64,000 nucleotides of DNA from Janthinobacterium sp. GW456P. GTDB taxonomy: Bacteria > Pseudomonadota > Gammaproteobacteria > Burkholderiales > Burkholderiaceae_D. The stretch lies in assembly GCF_002127655.1 (NCBI RefSeq), contig NZ_NEHB01000001.1, forward strand, positions 436,750-500,749, read 5' to 3'. The notes under the pieces are model-generated. The model had not been told where the DNA came from. It worked only from the letters and a program-made list of their open reading frames with translations, and did not search any database. Below, piece by piece: positions 36,747-45,684 of this stretch (position 1 is the first letter of the stretch; the number at the start of each line of letters is the position of its first letter). Position numbers and translations under genes: made by a program.

Positions 36747-37784
36747 ATGTTCAATCTGGAGCAGTTGCTGCACCCCGTCAGCGCCGTCAGTCCCTGCGGC
36801 GAAGACATCACCTTCAGCCAGGAGCTCGACGCCATCGCGCGCGCGCGCCAGCACGACGACCCGAGCCTGGACCAGGGCGAGTGGGTGACGGCGCTGAAGG
36901 AAGCCGACTGGCCTTTCGTGGCGACGCGCTGCGAACAGTTGATCGCCACGCACAGCAAGGATTTGCGCGTGGCCGTCTGGCTGGCCGAGGCGCACGCGAA
37001 AACGCGCCACTTTCGCGGCCTGGGCGACGGCTACGCGCTGCTGGCCGGCCTGTGCGAGCGTTACTGGGATAGCCTGTATCCGCCGGCGGAAGAGGGCGAC
37101 CAGGAACAGCGCATCGGCAATGTCTTCTGGCTTCTCTCGCGCACGCCGCAGCTGCTGCGCGAGATTCCGCTGACCGAAGGCGCCGACGGCCTGTTTTCGC
37201 TGCAAGATTTCGATGCGGCGCGTCAGCGTGCGGCCGCCAGCCTGGCGCCTGGCGCAGCGGAGCAGGGCTGGGGCGATGCGCGCCACGACGAAGGGGTGAC
37301 CCTGGCGCAGATGGAGGCGGTGCGGCAAAGGAACTCGCGCGCCTTTTCCGACGGCTTGCTGGCCGATGCCCAATACTGCATGCAGTCGCTGCTGGCCTTC
37401 GAGCGCAGCGTCGACGCGCGTTTCGGCGTCGATGGCCCGAGTTTTCGCGCCGCGCGCGAAGCGCTGGAAAACGCCATTCATTTTATCGCGCCGCTTTCGC
37501 CCGGCGCGGACTTTGCCGATGCGCCGCCGGCCGCTGGCCGGGGCGTCGAGGCGGGAGGAGGCGGGGGCGCCATCGTGCAGCGCCAGCAGGCGCTGGCCCA
37601 GCTGCGCCAGGTGGCCGATTTCTTCCGCCGCACGGAACCGCACAGCCCCGTCGCCTACCTGGCCGACAAGGCCGCCAGTTGGGGCGAGCTGCCGCTGCAC
37701 CTGTGGCTGCGCGCCGTCGTGAAGGACTCAGGCACTCTGGCGCAACTCGACGACATGCTGGGCACGAACAGCGCGAACGGATGA
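36747..37784 (+). CDS. tssA: TssA, T6SS cap/baseplate-initiation protein
   Basis: 345 residues. The ImpA N-terminal domain is clear (LLHPVSAVSPCGEDITFSQE, DWPFVATRCEQLIATHSKDL, LAEAHAKTRHFRGLGDGYAL, CERYWDSLYPPAEEGD, FWLLSRTPQLLREIPL). A less conserved middle and a C-terminal VADFFRRTEPHSPVAYLADK...PLHLWLRAVVKD extension follow. The short C-terminus corresponds to the smaller TssA class. It is the last tss gene of the rightward operon, 34 bp after tssH. Confidence 0.93.
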   Translation: MFNLEQLLHPVSAVSPCGEDITFSQELDAIARARQHDDPSLDQGEWVTALKEADWPFVATRCEQLIATHSKDLRVAVWLAEAHAKTRHFRGLGDGYALLAGLCERYWDSLYPPAEEGDQEQRIGNVFWLLSRTPQLLREIPLTEGADGLFSLQDFDAARQRAAASLAPGAAEQGWGDARHDEGVTLAQMEAVRQRNSRAFSDGLLADAQYCMQSLLAFERSVDARFGVDGPSFRAAREALENAIHFIAPLSPGADFADAPPAAGRGVEAGGGGGAIVQRQQALAQLRQVADFFRRTEPHSPVAYLADKAASWGELPLHLWLRAVVKDSGTLAQLDDMLGTNSANG

Positions 37785-37817
37785 TTGGTTTTCGCGCTTC
37801 CATGCTACTCTTCCGGC

Positions 37818-38630
37818 ATGTCCAGAATGTTCATCCTGCCTGCCGCGCTATGCCTATTCGTCGCCGCCGGCGCGCGGGCCGAGGGTGCGACGCCGCTGGT
37901 GATCTATGGCGACGACGATTATCCGCCGTACTCCTACGTCGAGAACGGCCAGCTGAAAGGCATCTATACGGAGATCGTGCGCGAAGCCGTGCAATCGATG
38001 CCGCAGTATGCGGTGCAACTGCGTCCCGTGCCCTGGAAACGGGGCGTGCTGATGTTGCAGACGGGCGAGGCGTTTGCCCTGTATCCGCCGTATTCGTGGC
38101 GCAGCGAGCGGCCGTACGTGCGCTATTCCGTGCCGCTGCTGATGGAGCAGTTGGTGGTGCTGTGCAACCAGGAGGTGCTGGCGAAACGCACGCTGCGGCA
38201 GTGGCCCGCCGATTACGGCGGCCTGCACATCGGCGTGAACGCTGGTTTTCTGCTGGGCGATGCGAAGCAGACTGCAGCCCTGAAAGCGGCCAATGTCGTG
38301 TTCGATACGGCCAAGGGCACGCGCACGAATCTGCTCAAGCTGATACGCGGGCGTATCGATTGCTATGTCAGCGACCGTCTGTCGGCACAGTGGGAATTGC
38401 AGCGCATCCGGCGCGAGGGTGCGCCGGGGACGCCGGCGCTGGCGATCCAGGCGATACAGGAAACCGCGCAGCTGGCCAGCCAGCAGGGCCACCTGGGTGT
38501 GACGGAGCGCCGGCCCGCCGCCTACCCGTACCGCGATGATTTTATCGAACAATTCAATGCCGCCATCGTGCGCATGCAAACCAGCGGCGCGATCCGCCGC
38601 ATCGTCGACCACGCGCTGCTACCTGACTGA
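37818..38630 (+). CDS. Periplasmic solute-binding protein (amino-acid ABC type 3)
   Basis: 270 residues from the ATG at 37818 (another in-frame ATG follows three codons later). Signal peptide MFILPAALCLFVAAGARA. The mature part has the SBP_bac_3 layout (LVIYGDDDYPPYSYVENGQL, KGIYTEIVREAV, GVLMLQTGEAFALYPPYSW, then lobe-crossing strands). No permease or ATPase gene is adjacent, and the protein family also occurs as orphan sensor or scavenging proteins. It begins 33 bp after tssA, so it may be read through from the tss operon, but no functional link is evident. Confidence 0.82.
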   Translation: MSRMFILPAALCLFVAAGARAEGATPLVIYGDDDYPPYSYVENGQLKGIYTEIVREAVQSMPQYAVQLRPVPWKRGVLMLQTGEAFALYPPYSWRSERPYVRYSVPLLMEQLVVLCNQEVLAKRTLRQWPADYGGLHIGVNAGFLLGDAKQTAALKAANVVFDTAKGTRTNLLKLIRGRIDCYVSDRLSAQWELQRIRREGAPGTPALAIQAIQETAQLASQQGHLGVTERRPAAYPYRDDFIEQFNAAIVRMQTSGAIRRIVDHALLPD

Positions 38631-38651
38631 TTCAACCCGATGGAGAAAAAC

Positions 38652-39164
38652 ATGAAAAGAATATTATTGCTATGTGTGCTCGTGCTGGCCGGTTGTGTAG
38701 GCCGGCCCGAGAATATTGTACCTGTCAGCAATTTCGACACGAAACGCTACCTGGGGAAGTGGTATGAGATTGCGCGCCTCGACCATTCGTTCGAACGGGG
38801 CCTGAGCCATGTGACGGCCGATTACAGCCTGCGCCAGGATGGCGGCCTGAAAGTGCTGAACCGCGGCTACAAGGATGCGGACGCGAAGTGGAAGGACGCG
38901 GAAGGCAAGGCGTATTTCGTCGATAAGAAAGACGTGGGCTACCTGAAAGTGTCGTTTTTCGGCCCCTTCTATGGTTCCTACATCGTGTTTGATTTGGACC
39001 AGCATGATTACAGCTATTCCATGATTAGCGGCCCCGACAAATCCTATTTCTGGTTGCTGTCGCGCACGCCCAGCATGGCCCCCGCCTTGCAGCAGCGCCT
39101 GATCGAGAAAGCCCGCAGCCTGGGTTTCGATACATCAAAATTGATCTATGTGAAGCAAAACTGA
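38652..39164 (+). CDS. blc: Blc-type outer-membrane lipocalin
   Basis: 170 residues from the ATG at 38652 (GGAG six bases upstream; an ATG at 38640 overlaps that Shine-Dalgarno). Lipoprotein signal with lipobox LVLAGCVG. The lipocalin motifs are NFDTKRYLGKWYEIARLDHS, VTADYSLRQDGGLKVLNRGY, and YIVFDLDQHDYSYSMISGPD followed by FWLLSRTP. Bacterial lipocalin binds lysophospholipids and fatty acids at the outer membrane under envelope stress. It is a single gene. Confidence 0.93.
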   Translation: MKRILLLCVLVLAGCVGRPENIVPVSNFDTKRYLGKWYEIARLDHSFERGLSHVTADYSLRQDGGLKVLNRGYKDADAKWKDAEGKAYFVDKKDVGYLKVSFFGPFYGSYIVFDLDQHDYSYSMISGPDKSYFWLLSRTPSMAPALQQRLIEKARSLGFDTSKLIYVKQN

Positions 39165-39335
39165 CCTTGCTTGCCTGCCGCCCGTTCGTGGCGGCATAGC
39201 CCCTTCTGGCTGTTGCTTTTCTGCATGTTATTTCTTGCAATACCATTCTGATTCACTCACAATCTGCTCCAAAGTGGTGCGCTGCGGTGCGCCGCCATCC
39301 CGGTGGCGACGTTACTCTCGCGCCATCGCCCGTGA

Positions 39336-39363
39336 TTGCCGCACGGCAGACGCCTGCTATAGT
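39336..39363 (+). promoter_or_regulatory. Candidate sigma-70 promoter of the chemoreceptor gene
   Basis: TTGCCG (39336-39341), 16-bp spacer, TATAGT (39358-39363), 65 bp before the start codon. No FliA-type promoter (TAAA-N15-GCCGATAA) was seen in the gap. Confidence 0.4.
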
Positions 39364-39428
39364 GATTTGTAGCAGTAAGTCGGTTTCGTGGCGTCTGTGC
39401 ATTGTTTTCTTCAGATAGGAATCACGCA

Positions 39429-41186
39429 ATGAAAAACCTCAAAATCGGCGTACGTCTCGGTGGCGCTTTTGCCGCCGTCCTGCTCCTGTTGACCAGCCTC
39501 ACCGTGGTGGGCATCGTGCAGATGCAAAGCGCCAGCAAGGAAACCGATGCGCTCGTCAACGTCAAGGTGCGCAACGAGCGCCTGATCGGCGAATGGACCA
39601 AAGTCATCGAGGTCAACGCGGCGCGCACGGCGGCCGCCTGGAAGGTCAGCGATCCCGAACACCAGAAGCAGTTTGAACAGGAAATGGCGGTCTCGTCGGC
39701 ACGCGCCACGGAAATCCAGAACGCCATCGGCAAGAGCGAGCTGAACACCGAAGAGCAATCGCTGTACCAGGAAGTGCTGAGCACGCGCAAAGCCTATACG
39801 GAAGTGCGCAAGAATGTGTTCAAGGCCAAGAATGCGGGCGACCTGGAACTGGGCAAGCGCCTGTACGAAGGCGACATGGCCGTCAAGCGCGACATCTATC
39901 TGGCGTCGCTGAAGAAGCTGGAAGTGCTGGAAGCCAGATTACTCGATGAAATGGCAGCGCAAATCCGTTCGCGCTACGAAAACGGCCGTTCGCTGCTGAT
40001 CTCGCTGGGCGTGGTGGCCATCTTGCTGGGCATTGCCTGCGCCTACTGGATCACGCGCTCGATCACGCGTCCCATCACGCGCGCCGTCGAGGTGGCGCAA
40101 GCCGTTTCCGCTGGCGACCTGACCAGCCAAATCGTGGTGGAAAGCCGCGATGAGACGGGGCAATTGATGCACGCGCTGAAAAACATGAACGATAAACTGG
40201 TGAGTATCGTCGGCCAGGTGCGCGCCGGTACCGAATCGATCAGCACGGCGTCGAGCGAAATCGCGTCCGGCAACCTGGATTTGTCCTCACGCACGGAAGA
40301 GCAGGCCAGTTCGCTGGAAGAGACAGCGTCTTCCATGGAAGAGCTGACTTCCACCGTGAAACTCAACGCCGACAATGCGCGCAGCGCCAATCAGCTGGCC
40401 ATCGACGCCTCGCAGATCGCCAGCAAGGGCGGGGTGGTGGTGTCCGAGGTGGTCAGCACCATGGGCTCGATCAACGATTCCTCGCGCAAGATCGTCGACA
40501 TCATCAGCGTCATCGACGCCATCGCCTTCCAGACGAATATCCTGGCCCTGAACGCGGCCGTGGAAGCGGCCCGGGCCGGCGAGCAGGGCCGCGGCTTTGC
40601 CGTCGTGGCCTCCGAGGTGCGCAACCTGGCGCAGCGCTCGAGCGCCGCGGCCAAGGAAATCAAGGGCTTGATCGACGATTCCGTGCAAAAGGTCGAGGCC
40701 GGTTCGCAATTGGTGGACAAGGCGGGCCGCACCATGGACGAAATCGTGCAAAGCATCAGCCATGTGACGCAGATCATGAATCAGATCACCGACGCCAGCG
40801 ATGAGCAGCGCACCGGCATCGAACAAGTCAACCAGGCCATTGGGCAGATGGACCAGGTGACGCAGCAAAACGCGGCCCTGGTGGAAGAAGCGGCCGCGGC
40901 AGCCGAATCCATGCAGGAACAGGCAGCCAAGCTGGCCGACGTGGTGGGCGTGTTCAAGCTCGATGCTACGCAGCGCTATGTTTCGGCCAGTGCGGCTCCG
41001 TCTGTGGCGGCCTCTGCGCCAATCAGCGCCGGCACGCGACCTGGCATGCGGCCCGTCACGCGGCGCGCGCCGGCACCAGCCATGGCCGCGCCCACGCCGG
41101 GCAAGGCGGCGCCAGCGGAAGCTGTGCACGCACGCACGCCGAAGGCCCCGGTGGCATCCGGCACCGACGACTGGGAAGAGTTTTAA
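39429..41186 (+). CDS. Methyl-accepting chemotaxis protein (Tar-like four-helix sensor)
   Basis: 585 residues from the ATG at 39429. Transmembrane helix 1 (about 9-28) and helix 2 (about 192-212, [20 protein letters not shown]) bracket a ~160-residue periplasmic four-helix bundle. A HAMP domain ([20 protein letters not shown]) and the MCP signalling hairpin ([20 protein letters not shown]...[20 protein letters not shown]) follow. After a Pro/Ala-rich tail the protein ends in DDWEEF, resembling the NWETF-type pentapeptide that tethers CheR/CheB. No other che gene is in the window. The ligand is unknown. Confidence 0.92.
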   Translation: MKNLKIGVRLGGAFAAVLLLLTSLTVVGIVQMQSASKETDALVNVKVRNERLIGEWTKVIEVNAARTAAAWKVSDPEHQKQFEQEMAVSSARATEIQNAIGKSELNTEEQSLYQEVLSTRKAYTEVRKNVFKAKNAGDLELGKRLYEGDMAVKRDIYLASLKKLEVLEARLLDEMAAQIRSRYENGRSLLISLGVVAILLGIACAYWITRSITRPITRAVEVAQAVSAGDLTSQIVVESRDETGQLMHALKNMNDKLVSIVGQVRAGTESISTASSEIASGNLDLSSRTEEQASSLEETASSMEELTSTVKLNADNARSANQLAIDASQIASKGGVVVSEVVSTMGSINDSSRKIVDIISVIDAIAFQTNILALNAAVEAARAGEQGRGFAVVASEVRNLAQRSSAAAKEIKGLIDDSVQKVEAGSQLVDKAGRTMDEIVQSISHVTQIMNQITDASDEQRTGIEQVNQAIGQMDQVTQQNAALVEEAAAAAESMQEQAAKLADVVGVFKLDATQRYVSASAAPSVAASAPISAGTRPGMRPVTRRAPAPAMAAPTPGKAAPAEAVHARTPKAPVASGTDDWEEF

Positions 41187-41257
41187 GCGCAGATTCCCTT
41201 TGGCATGGCGTGGGCGCTACAATCGCGGCTTGAAGACAGCCGCGAACGCGCTCCGCC

Positions 41258-41965
41258 ATGACCACCCGCCGTACCTCCAGCTCTATTTCCAGCGCTATCG
41301 CCAGCCCTGGCGCCGCATCCTCCTTCCAGGCTGAACCAGCCAAACGCGCACGCTGCCCGGTCTGCCTGCGCGCCGCAGCCAGTTGCATCTGCCGCTGGAC
41401 CACCCCCGTTGCCCACGCCGTGGAAGTGCTGATCCTCCAGCATCCGCTGGAAGTCCACAACGCCAAAGGCAGTGCCCGCTTGCTGCACCTGAGCCTGCCC
41501 AACAGCCGTCTGCTGACGGGCGAACAGTTCGCCCCGGACGCGCTCGCCGAACTGCTGGCTGGCAAGCACAATGTGCTGCTGTACCCGGATACGCCCGGCG
41601 ACCGTTCGCTGGGCATCGCGCCGCCGCCAGCGCTCGACCCCGCCATCTTGCTCGATCCGGCCCGATTTGCGGCCCAATTGCGGCTGGTGGTGCTGGACGC
41701 CACCTGGCGCAAGAGCCGCAAGATGCTGTACCTGAATCCTCCATTGCAACAGCTGCCGCGCCTGCCGCTGCGCGATACCCCCGCTTCCCATTATCTGATC
41801 CGCAAGGCGCATGCGCCAGACCAGTTATCGACCCTGGAAGCGACGTGCTATGCTCTGATGCAGTTGGAGCAGGACGCATCCAGTTTCGTTCCCCTGATCA
41901 CGGCATTTGACGGCTTTGTCGCGCAGCAGTTGAGTTATGTCATGCCACACGGCGAAAAAGCTTGA
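41258..41965 (+). CDS. tapT: tRNA-uridine aminocarboxypropyltransferase (DTW domain)
   Basis: 235 residues. The DTW family transfers the 3-amino-3-carboxypropyl group from SAM to uridine (acp3U47) in tRNA. Visible are an N-terminal zinc-ribbon-like CPVCLRAAASCICRW, the QHPLEVHNAKGSARLLHLSL motif, YPDTPGDRSLG, and the signature LDATWRKSRKML where the name-giving motif reads D-A-T-W, followed by YLIRKAHAPDQLSTLEATCY. E. coli TapT (YfiP) is about the same size. It is a single gene between the chemoreceptor and the radical SAM gene. Confidence 0.88.
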   Translation: MTTRRTSSSISSAIASPGAASSFQAEPAKRARCPVCLRAAASCICRWTTPVAHAVEVLILQHPLEVHNAKGSARLLHLSLPNSRLLTGEQFAPDALAELLAGKHNVLLYPDTPGDRSLGIAPPPALDPAILLDPARFAAQLRLVVLDATWRKSRKMLYLNPPLQQLPRLPLRDTPASHYLIRKAHAPDQLSTLEATCYALMQLEQDASSFVPLITAFDGFVAQQLSYVMPHGEKA

Positions 41966-42014
41966 AACGGCAGTACGGTAGCCCTTGATCTTGCCCGCAC
42001 AGCGGCATAGTATA

Positions 42015-42030
42015 CTGTATGTATATACAG
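42015..42030 (+). promoter_or_regulatory. LexA (SOS) box
   Basis: CTGTATGTATATACAG is a perfect match to the CTGT-N8-ACAG operator with an all-A/T-plus-one-G core. It lies 16 bp before the radical SAM start codon, so LexA binding would block its transcription. An in-frame ATG at 42019 lies inside the box, which argues for the ATG at 42046 as the true start. Confidence 0.8.
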
Positions 42031-42045
42031 TTGATGGGGCCGTTC

Positions 42046-43236
42046 ATGAAAGCAATCATTCCAGAGCACGATGACAGCTTCGCCGGGCAAGCCATGTTGC
42101 CGCCGCAGTCGCTGAAAGCGCACAAGGGCCGCGGGGCCGTCTCGAACCTGCAAGGGCGCCATGAGACGCATGCGCGCGCCGGTTTCGATGACGGCTGGAG
42201 CGTGGGCGGCCTGGACGAGGCGGCCGGGGCGGCGGAGGTACCGGGCTGGAAGACGCAGGTCAGCGACGAGCAGGCGCGCACCATTCTCACGCGCAACGCT
42301 TCGCCCGATTTGCCCTTCAACGTGTCGCTGAACCCATACCGGGGTTGCGAACATGGCTGCATTTATTGCTTTGCCCGCCCCACGCACAGCTACCTGGGCC
42401 TGTCGCCGGGCCTGGATTTCGAAAGCCGCATCTACGCCAAGGTGAATGCCCCCGAACTGTTGCGGCGCGAACTGGCCAGGCCGTCGTATGTGCCCGAACC
42501 GATCGCCCTGGGCGTCAATACCGATGCGTATCAGCCGTGCGAACGCGAGCGGCAGCTGACGCGGCGCGTGCTGGAAGTGCTGCACGAATGCGACCACCCC
42601 GTGGCGCTGATCACGAAATCATCGCTGATCGAGCGCGATATCGACATTCTGGCGCCCATGGCGGCCAGGCGCCTGGCTGCCGTGGCCGTCACTGTCACGA
42701 CGCTGGACCCGGCCATCGCGCGCACCCTGGAGCCGCGCGCGGCCGCCCCGGCGCGGCGCCTGCGCACCATCCGCACCCTGACGGAGGCGGGTATTCCCGT
42801 GGGCGTGAGCATCGCGCCCATCATCCCGTTCGTGACGGAGCCGGAAATCGAGCAGTTGCTGGAAGCCGTGCGCGACGCGGGCGCCATCCACGCCCATTAC
42901 GTGGTGCTGCGCCTGCCGTGGGAAGTGAGCCCCTTGTTCCAGCAGTGGCTGGAAGCGCACTTCCCGGAGCGGGCCCAGCGCGTGATGAACCGGGTGCGCG
43001 AAATGCGTGGCGGCAAGGATTACGACAGCGCGTTCGGCGCGCGCATGCGGGGCGAGGGTGTGTGGGCTGACCTTATCCGCCAGCGCTTTGAAAAAGCCGT
43101 GCACCGGCTGGGCCTGCACGGCAAGGGCGGCCGTTTCAAGCAGCTCGATTGCACGCAGTTCCGCCGGCCACTGGTGGTGCCGCCGCTGGGCGCAAAAGTA
43201 AAGAAAGGCAATGCGGGACAGCTGGATTTGTTTTAA
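42046..43236 (+). CDS. PA0069-family radical SAM protein
   Basis: 396 residues. The radical SAM cluster motif is CEHGCIYC (C101, C105, C108), in NPYRGCEHGCIYCFARPTHS. The N-terminal KAIIPEHDDSFAGQ and LKAHKGRGAVSNLQGRHETH are diagnostic of the PA0069 family, distantly related to spore photoproduct lyase. The C-terminus includes GVSIAPIIPFVTEPEIEQLL. The biochemical role is unknown. In P. aeruginosa PA0069 belongs to the LexA regulon (from memory), and a LexA box lies directly upstream here, supporting a DNA-damage role. Confidence 0.9.
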   Translation: MKAIIPEHDDSFAGQAMLPPQSLKAHKGRGAVSNLQGRHETHARAGFDDGWSVGGLDEAAGAAEVPGWKTQVSDEQARTILTRNASPDLPFNVSLNPYRGCEHGCIYCFARPTHSYLGLSPGLDFESRIYAKVNAPELLRRELARPSYVPEPIALGVNTDAYQPCERERQLTRRVLEVLHECDHPVALITKSSLIERDIDILAPMAARRLAAVAVTVTTLDPAIARTLEPRAAAPARRLRTIRTLTEAGIPVGVSIAPIIPFVTEPEIEQLLEAVRDAGAIHAHYVVLRLPWEVSPLFQQWLEAHFPERAQRVMNRVREMRGGKDYDSAFGARMRGEGVWADLIRQRFEKAVHRLGLHGKGGRFKQLDCTQFRRPLVVPPLGAKVKKGNAGQLDLF

Positions 43237-43341
43237 ATTAAACCGTCGTCACCGCGGATGCCGCACGGTTGCACTCATGGGCAGCAATGCGGGCGAGGCT
43301 GGCCTGCGGCTGGGGCAGGGCTCAGGCTGCATCCGGCTATC

Positions 43342-43977
43342 TCAGGCGCCGGAGGGCGACGTGGCGCTGTCTTGGGGCGATGTCTGGAGTTGCGCCAGAT
43401 GTTGCTCGATAGCAAAGACATGCGGATCGCTCTTGCCCAGTTCGCGCAGGGCGCTGGCCAGGTGCAGCAGGTACTCGCTGTTCGGGCCGCTCGGGCCGTT
43501 TGACCGGGCGATCTGGCGCGCGATATCGAGTTCCGGGGCGGCACCGAGGAAGGCGGCGTTTTCCTCGTTGGCGATGTACACCAGGCCTTCGACCTTGCTG
43601 CCATCGTCGAAAGTGATGTCGGTGGCCAGGCGCAGGTAACCGTTTTTTTCGCGGTGGTCGAGGTGGGCGAAGACTTCGGGCGTGATCAGGTAGGCCATAC
43701 CGCCGCACACGGCGCCCGCTTGCGGCACGATGGTGGCGACCCGGCCCGGCGCCATCGGCGTGCCCCGGTGGTCGTGCGAACCTTGCCAGAAGCGCCGCGT
43801 CCAGCCTTCGATACTGGCGGGGCGCCGTTCGATATAGGGGAAGTCCGCCTTGTAGATCAGCGAGCCATAGCCGAACAGCCACACCTGCTCATGGCCGTCG
43901 AATTTGTTCATGCGCTGGTTGATGGCGATGGTGGCGGTGTCGTTGGGTGACAGGGCGGTCTGGTCAGGCTGGGTCAT
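43342..43977 (-). CDS. ChaC-like gamma-glutamylcyclotransferase
   Basis: 211 residues from the ATG at 43977. The family signature VWLFGYGSLIYKADFPYIER opens the domain. WTRRFWQGSHDHRGTPMAPG, the catalytic-Glu region EVFAHLDHREKNGY, and VYIANEENAAFLGAA follow. ChaC-type enzymes split glutathione (gamma-Glu-Cys-Gly) into 5-oxoproline and Cys-Gly in the cytoplasm. It overlaps nothing, and it sits just downstream of the LysR gene on the same strand (30 bp). Confidence 0.9.
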   Translation of the reverse strand: MTQPDQTALSPNDTATIAINQRMNKFDGHEQVWLFGYGSLIYKADFPYIERRPASIEGWTRRFWQGSHDHRGTPMAPGRVATIVPQAGAVCGGMAYLITPEVFAHLDHREKNGYLRLATDITFDDGSKVEGLVYIANEENAAFLGAAPELDIARQIARSNGPSGPNSEYLLHLASALRELGKSDPHVFAIEQHLAQLQTSPQDSATSPSGA

Positions 43978-44006
43978 GGTGCAGGCGGAAAAGGGCGATG
44001 GCGCCA

Positions 44007-44972
44007 TTATAAGTGGCTGCCCGCCGGGCCGCCGGCCGGCAGGGCATCGCGTGCGCCGTTGCTGCCGCCGACGTTCCACTCGTGCGTCTCGACGAACTGG
44101 AATAAAAAGGCCATAAAGCTTTCGGCTGCCGGCGACAGCGAACGCCCCGTCTTCGTGTAGACGAAAAAGCGCCGCGTTAGTTCAGGCTCGTGCAGGGTCC
44201 GCATGTGCAATTTGTATAGTTTGACCATCGGTTCCGCGTACGGCAGGCAGACCGTGATGCCCAGCTTGGCGCTGACCATGGCCAGCGCCGTCGTCATGAA
44301 GGTCACTTCGTTATAGGGATTGAGCGACAGTTCGCGAAACGCACCGTGCATGTCGCGCAGCAGGCGTTCCGTGAACTGGCCCTGCAGCGAGATGAACGGA
44401 TAGTCGCCCACGTCGGCCCAGGTGACGCGCTCTTTCCGCTGCAGCGGGTGCCGCTCGGGGAAGACCAGCACGAAGGGCATCTCGAACAGCACTTGCGCGG
44501 CGATTTCCGCCGTCGGATCACGCTCGGGGCCGATGCCGAAATCGACTTCGCCGCTGAAGACGCGCGCCGACACGTTTTCCACGGGGCAGTCGACCAGACG
44601 CAGCTGCACGTCCGGGTGCGCCTGGCGGTAGGCGGCGATCACTTCCGGCAGCAGGGTGCACGCCATCATCTGCGGCGCGGCGATGCGCACCAGGCCCGTC
44701 TTCAGGGCTTTGCGCTGGGCGATGCCGGCCATGGCGCCGTCGAGGTCCTCGATCATCTTTTCAAACAGCGGATACAGTTCGCGGCCGATTTCGGACAACT
44801 GCGTCTTGCGCGTGCTGCGCTCGACCACGCGCACGCCCAGCACGCTTTCCAGTTCCTTGATCAAGCCGCTCAGCGCCGATTGCGTCACGTGCAGGTATTC
44901 GGCGGCCAGGGTAAAACTGCCGGTCTTGGCCAGCGCCACGAAGGCGCGCATTTGCCGCAGGCTGGGACTCAT
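44007..44972 (-). CDS. LysR-type transcriptional regulator
   Basis: 321 residues from the ATG at 44972. The N-terminal winged helix (LRQMRAFVALAKTGSFTLAA, EYLHVTQSALSGLIKELESV, RSTRKTQLSEIG) is followed by the LysR substrate-binding domain (about 90-300; IAAPQMMACTLLPEVIAAYR, VDFGIGPERDPT, VSAKLGITVCLPYAEPM). It is divergent from the VOC-FAH-maiA operon, the classical arrangement in which a LysR protein activates the neighbouring operon in response to its substrate. Confidence 0.92.
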   Translation of the reverse strand: MSPSLRQMRAFVALAKTGSFTLAAEYLHVTQSALSGLIKELESVLGVRVVERSTRKTQLSEIGRELYPLFEKMIEDLDGAMAGIAQRKALKTGLVRIAAPQMMACTLLPEVIAAYRQAHPDVQLRLVDCPVENVSARVFSGEVDFGIGPERDPTAEIAAQVLFEMPFVLVFPERHPLQRKERVTWADVGDYPFISLQGQFTERLLRDMHGAFRELSLNPYNEVTFMTTALAMVSAKLGITVCLPYAEPMVKLYKLHMRTLHEPELTRRFFVYTKTGRSLSPAAESFMAFLFQFVETHEWNVGGSNGARDALPAGGPAGSHL

Positions 44973-44986
44973 AAGATAATCCGATA

Positions 44987-45008
44987 AATCAATGGTTAAA
45001 AATTGTTT
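44987..45008. promoter_or_regulatory. Candidate LysR operator between divergent promoters
   Basis: The imperfect inverted repeat AATCAAT-N8-ATTGTTT contains the T-N11-A pattern used by LysR proteins. It lies 15 bp before the lysR start and about 90 bp before the VOC start. The region around it is AT-rich. Confidence 0.45.
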
Positions 45009-45098
45009 GTATGATAGCTGTAACTCGATTCTAATGGTGAAAAGCTGAAAAACAGGCCAGCCATCGCGCCCCGGGCGCATCCATTGGAGACAAACACC

Positions 45099-45632
45099 AT
45101 GAAGATCAAGCAAATCCACCACGTCGCCTACCGCTGCATCGACGCGAAGAAAACCGTCGAGTGGTACGTCAAGCATTTGAACATGAATTTCGTCCTCGCC
45201 ATCGCCGAGGACCTGGTGCCGTCGACCAAGGCGCCGGACCCGTACATGCACGTCTTCCTCGACGCGGGCCAGGGCAATGTGCTGGCCTTTTTTGAACTGC
45301 CGACGCAGCCGCCGATGGACCGCGACCGCAATACCCCGGCCTGGGTGCAGCACCTGGCGCTGGAAGTGGGCAGCATGGAGGAATTGCTGGCCGCCAAGGA
45401 GCGCCTGGTGGCCGCCGGCATCGAGGTGCTGGGCCCCGTGAATCACGCCATCTTCCAGTCGATCTATTTCTTCGATCCGAACGGCCACCGCCTGGAGCTG
45501 GCGGCCAACGTGGGCACGCCCGAGATGATGGCCAAACTGGACGCCGTCAAATGGGAAATGCTGGAAGAATGGTCGCAGACGCGCCGCGCGCCGAAGCACG
45601 CCGCCTGGATGCATGCGCCGGCCGAAGCCTGA
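45099..45632 (+). CDS. VOC-family dioxygenase/isomerase-like protein
   Basis: 177 residues from the ATG at 45099 (GGAG upstream). One VOC domain occupies about 1-140: MKIKQIHHVAYRCIDAKKTV (first metal His), YMHVFLDAGQGNVLAFFELP, VQHLALEVGSMEELL (second His), and SIYFFDPNGHRLELAAN (Glu). A C-terminal helical tail follows. The partners FAH and MaiA act at the end of homogentisate/gentisate ring cleavage, so this protein may handle a related aromatic ring-fission intermediate (inference). It is the first gene of the LysR-controlled operon. Confidence 0.85.
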   Translation: MKIKQIHHVAYRCIDAKKTVEWYVKHLNMNFVLAIAEDLVPSTKAPDPYMHVFLDAGQGNVLAFFELPTQPPMDRDRNTPAWVQHLALEVGSMEELLAAKERLVAAGIEVLGPVNHAIFQSIYFFDPNGHRLELAANVGTPEMMAKLDAVKWEMLEEWSQTRRAPKHAAWMHAPAEA

Positions 45633-45684
45633 GCGCCGCATAGGGAAAACATCTGAACAATACGCCAAACAAGGAACACACTCC

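Noticed and set aside
37818..38630. Periplasmic binding protein as a T6SS component
   Set aside because: Proximity alone (33 bp after tssA) is the only support; its fold is that of ordinary amino-acid-binding proteins.
39165..39428. FliA (sigma-28) promoter for the chemoreceptor
   Set aside because: No TAAA-N15-GCCGATAA match; a sigma-70-like pair is a better though weak candidate.
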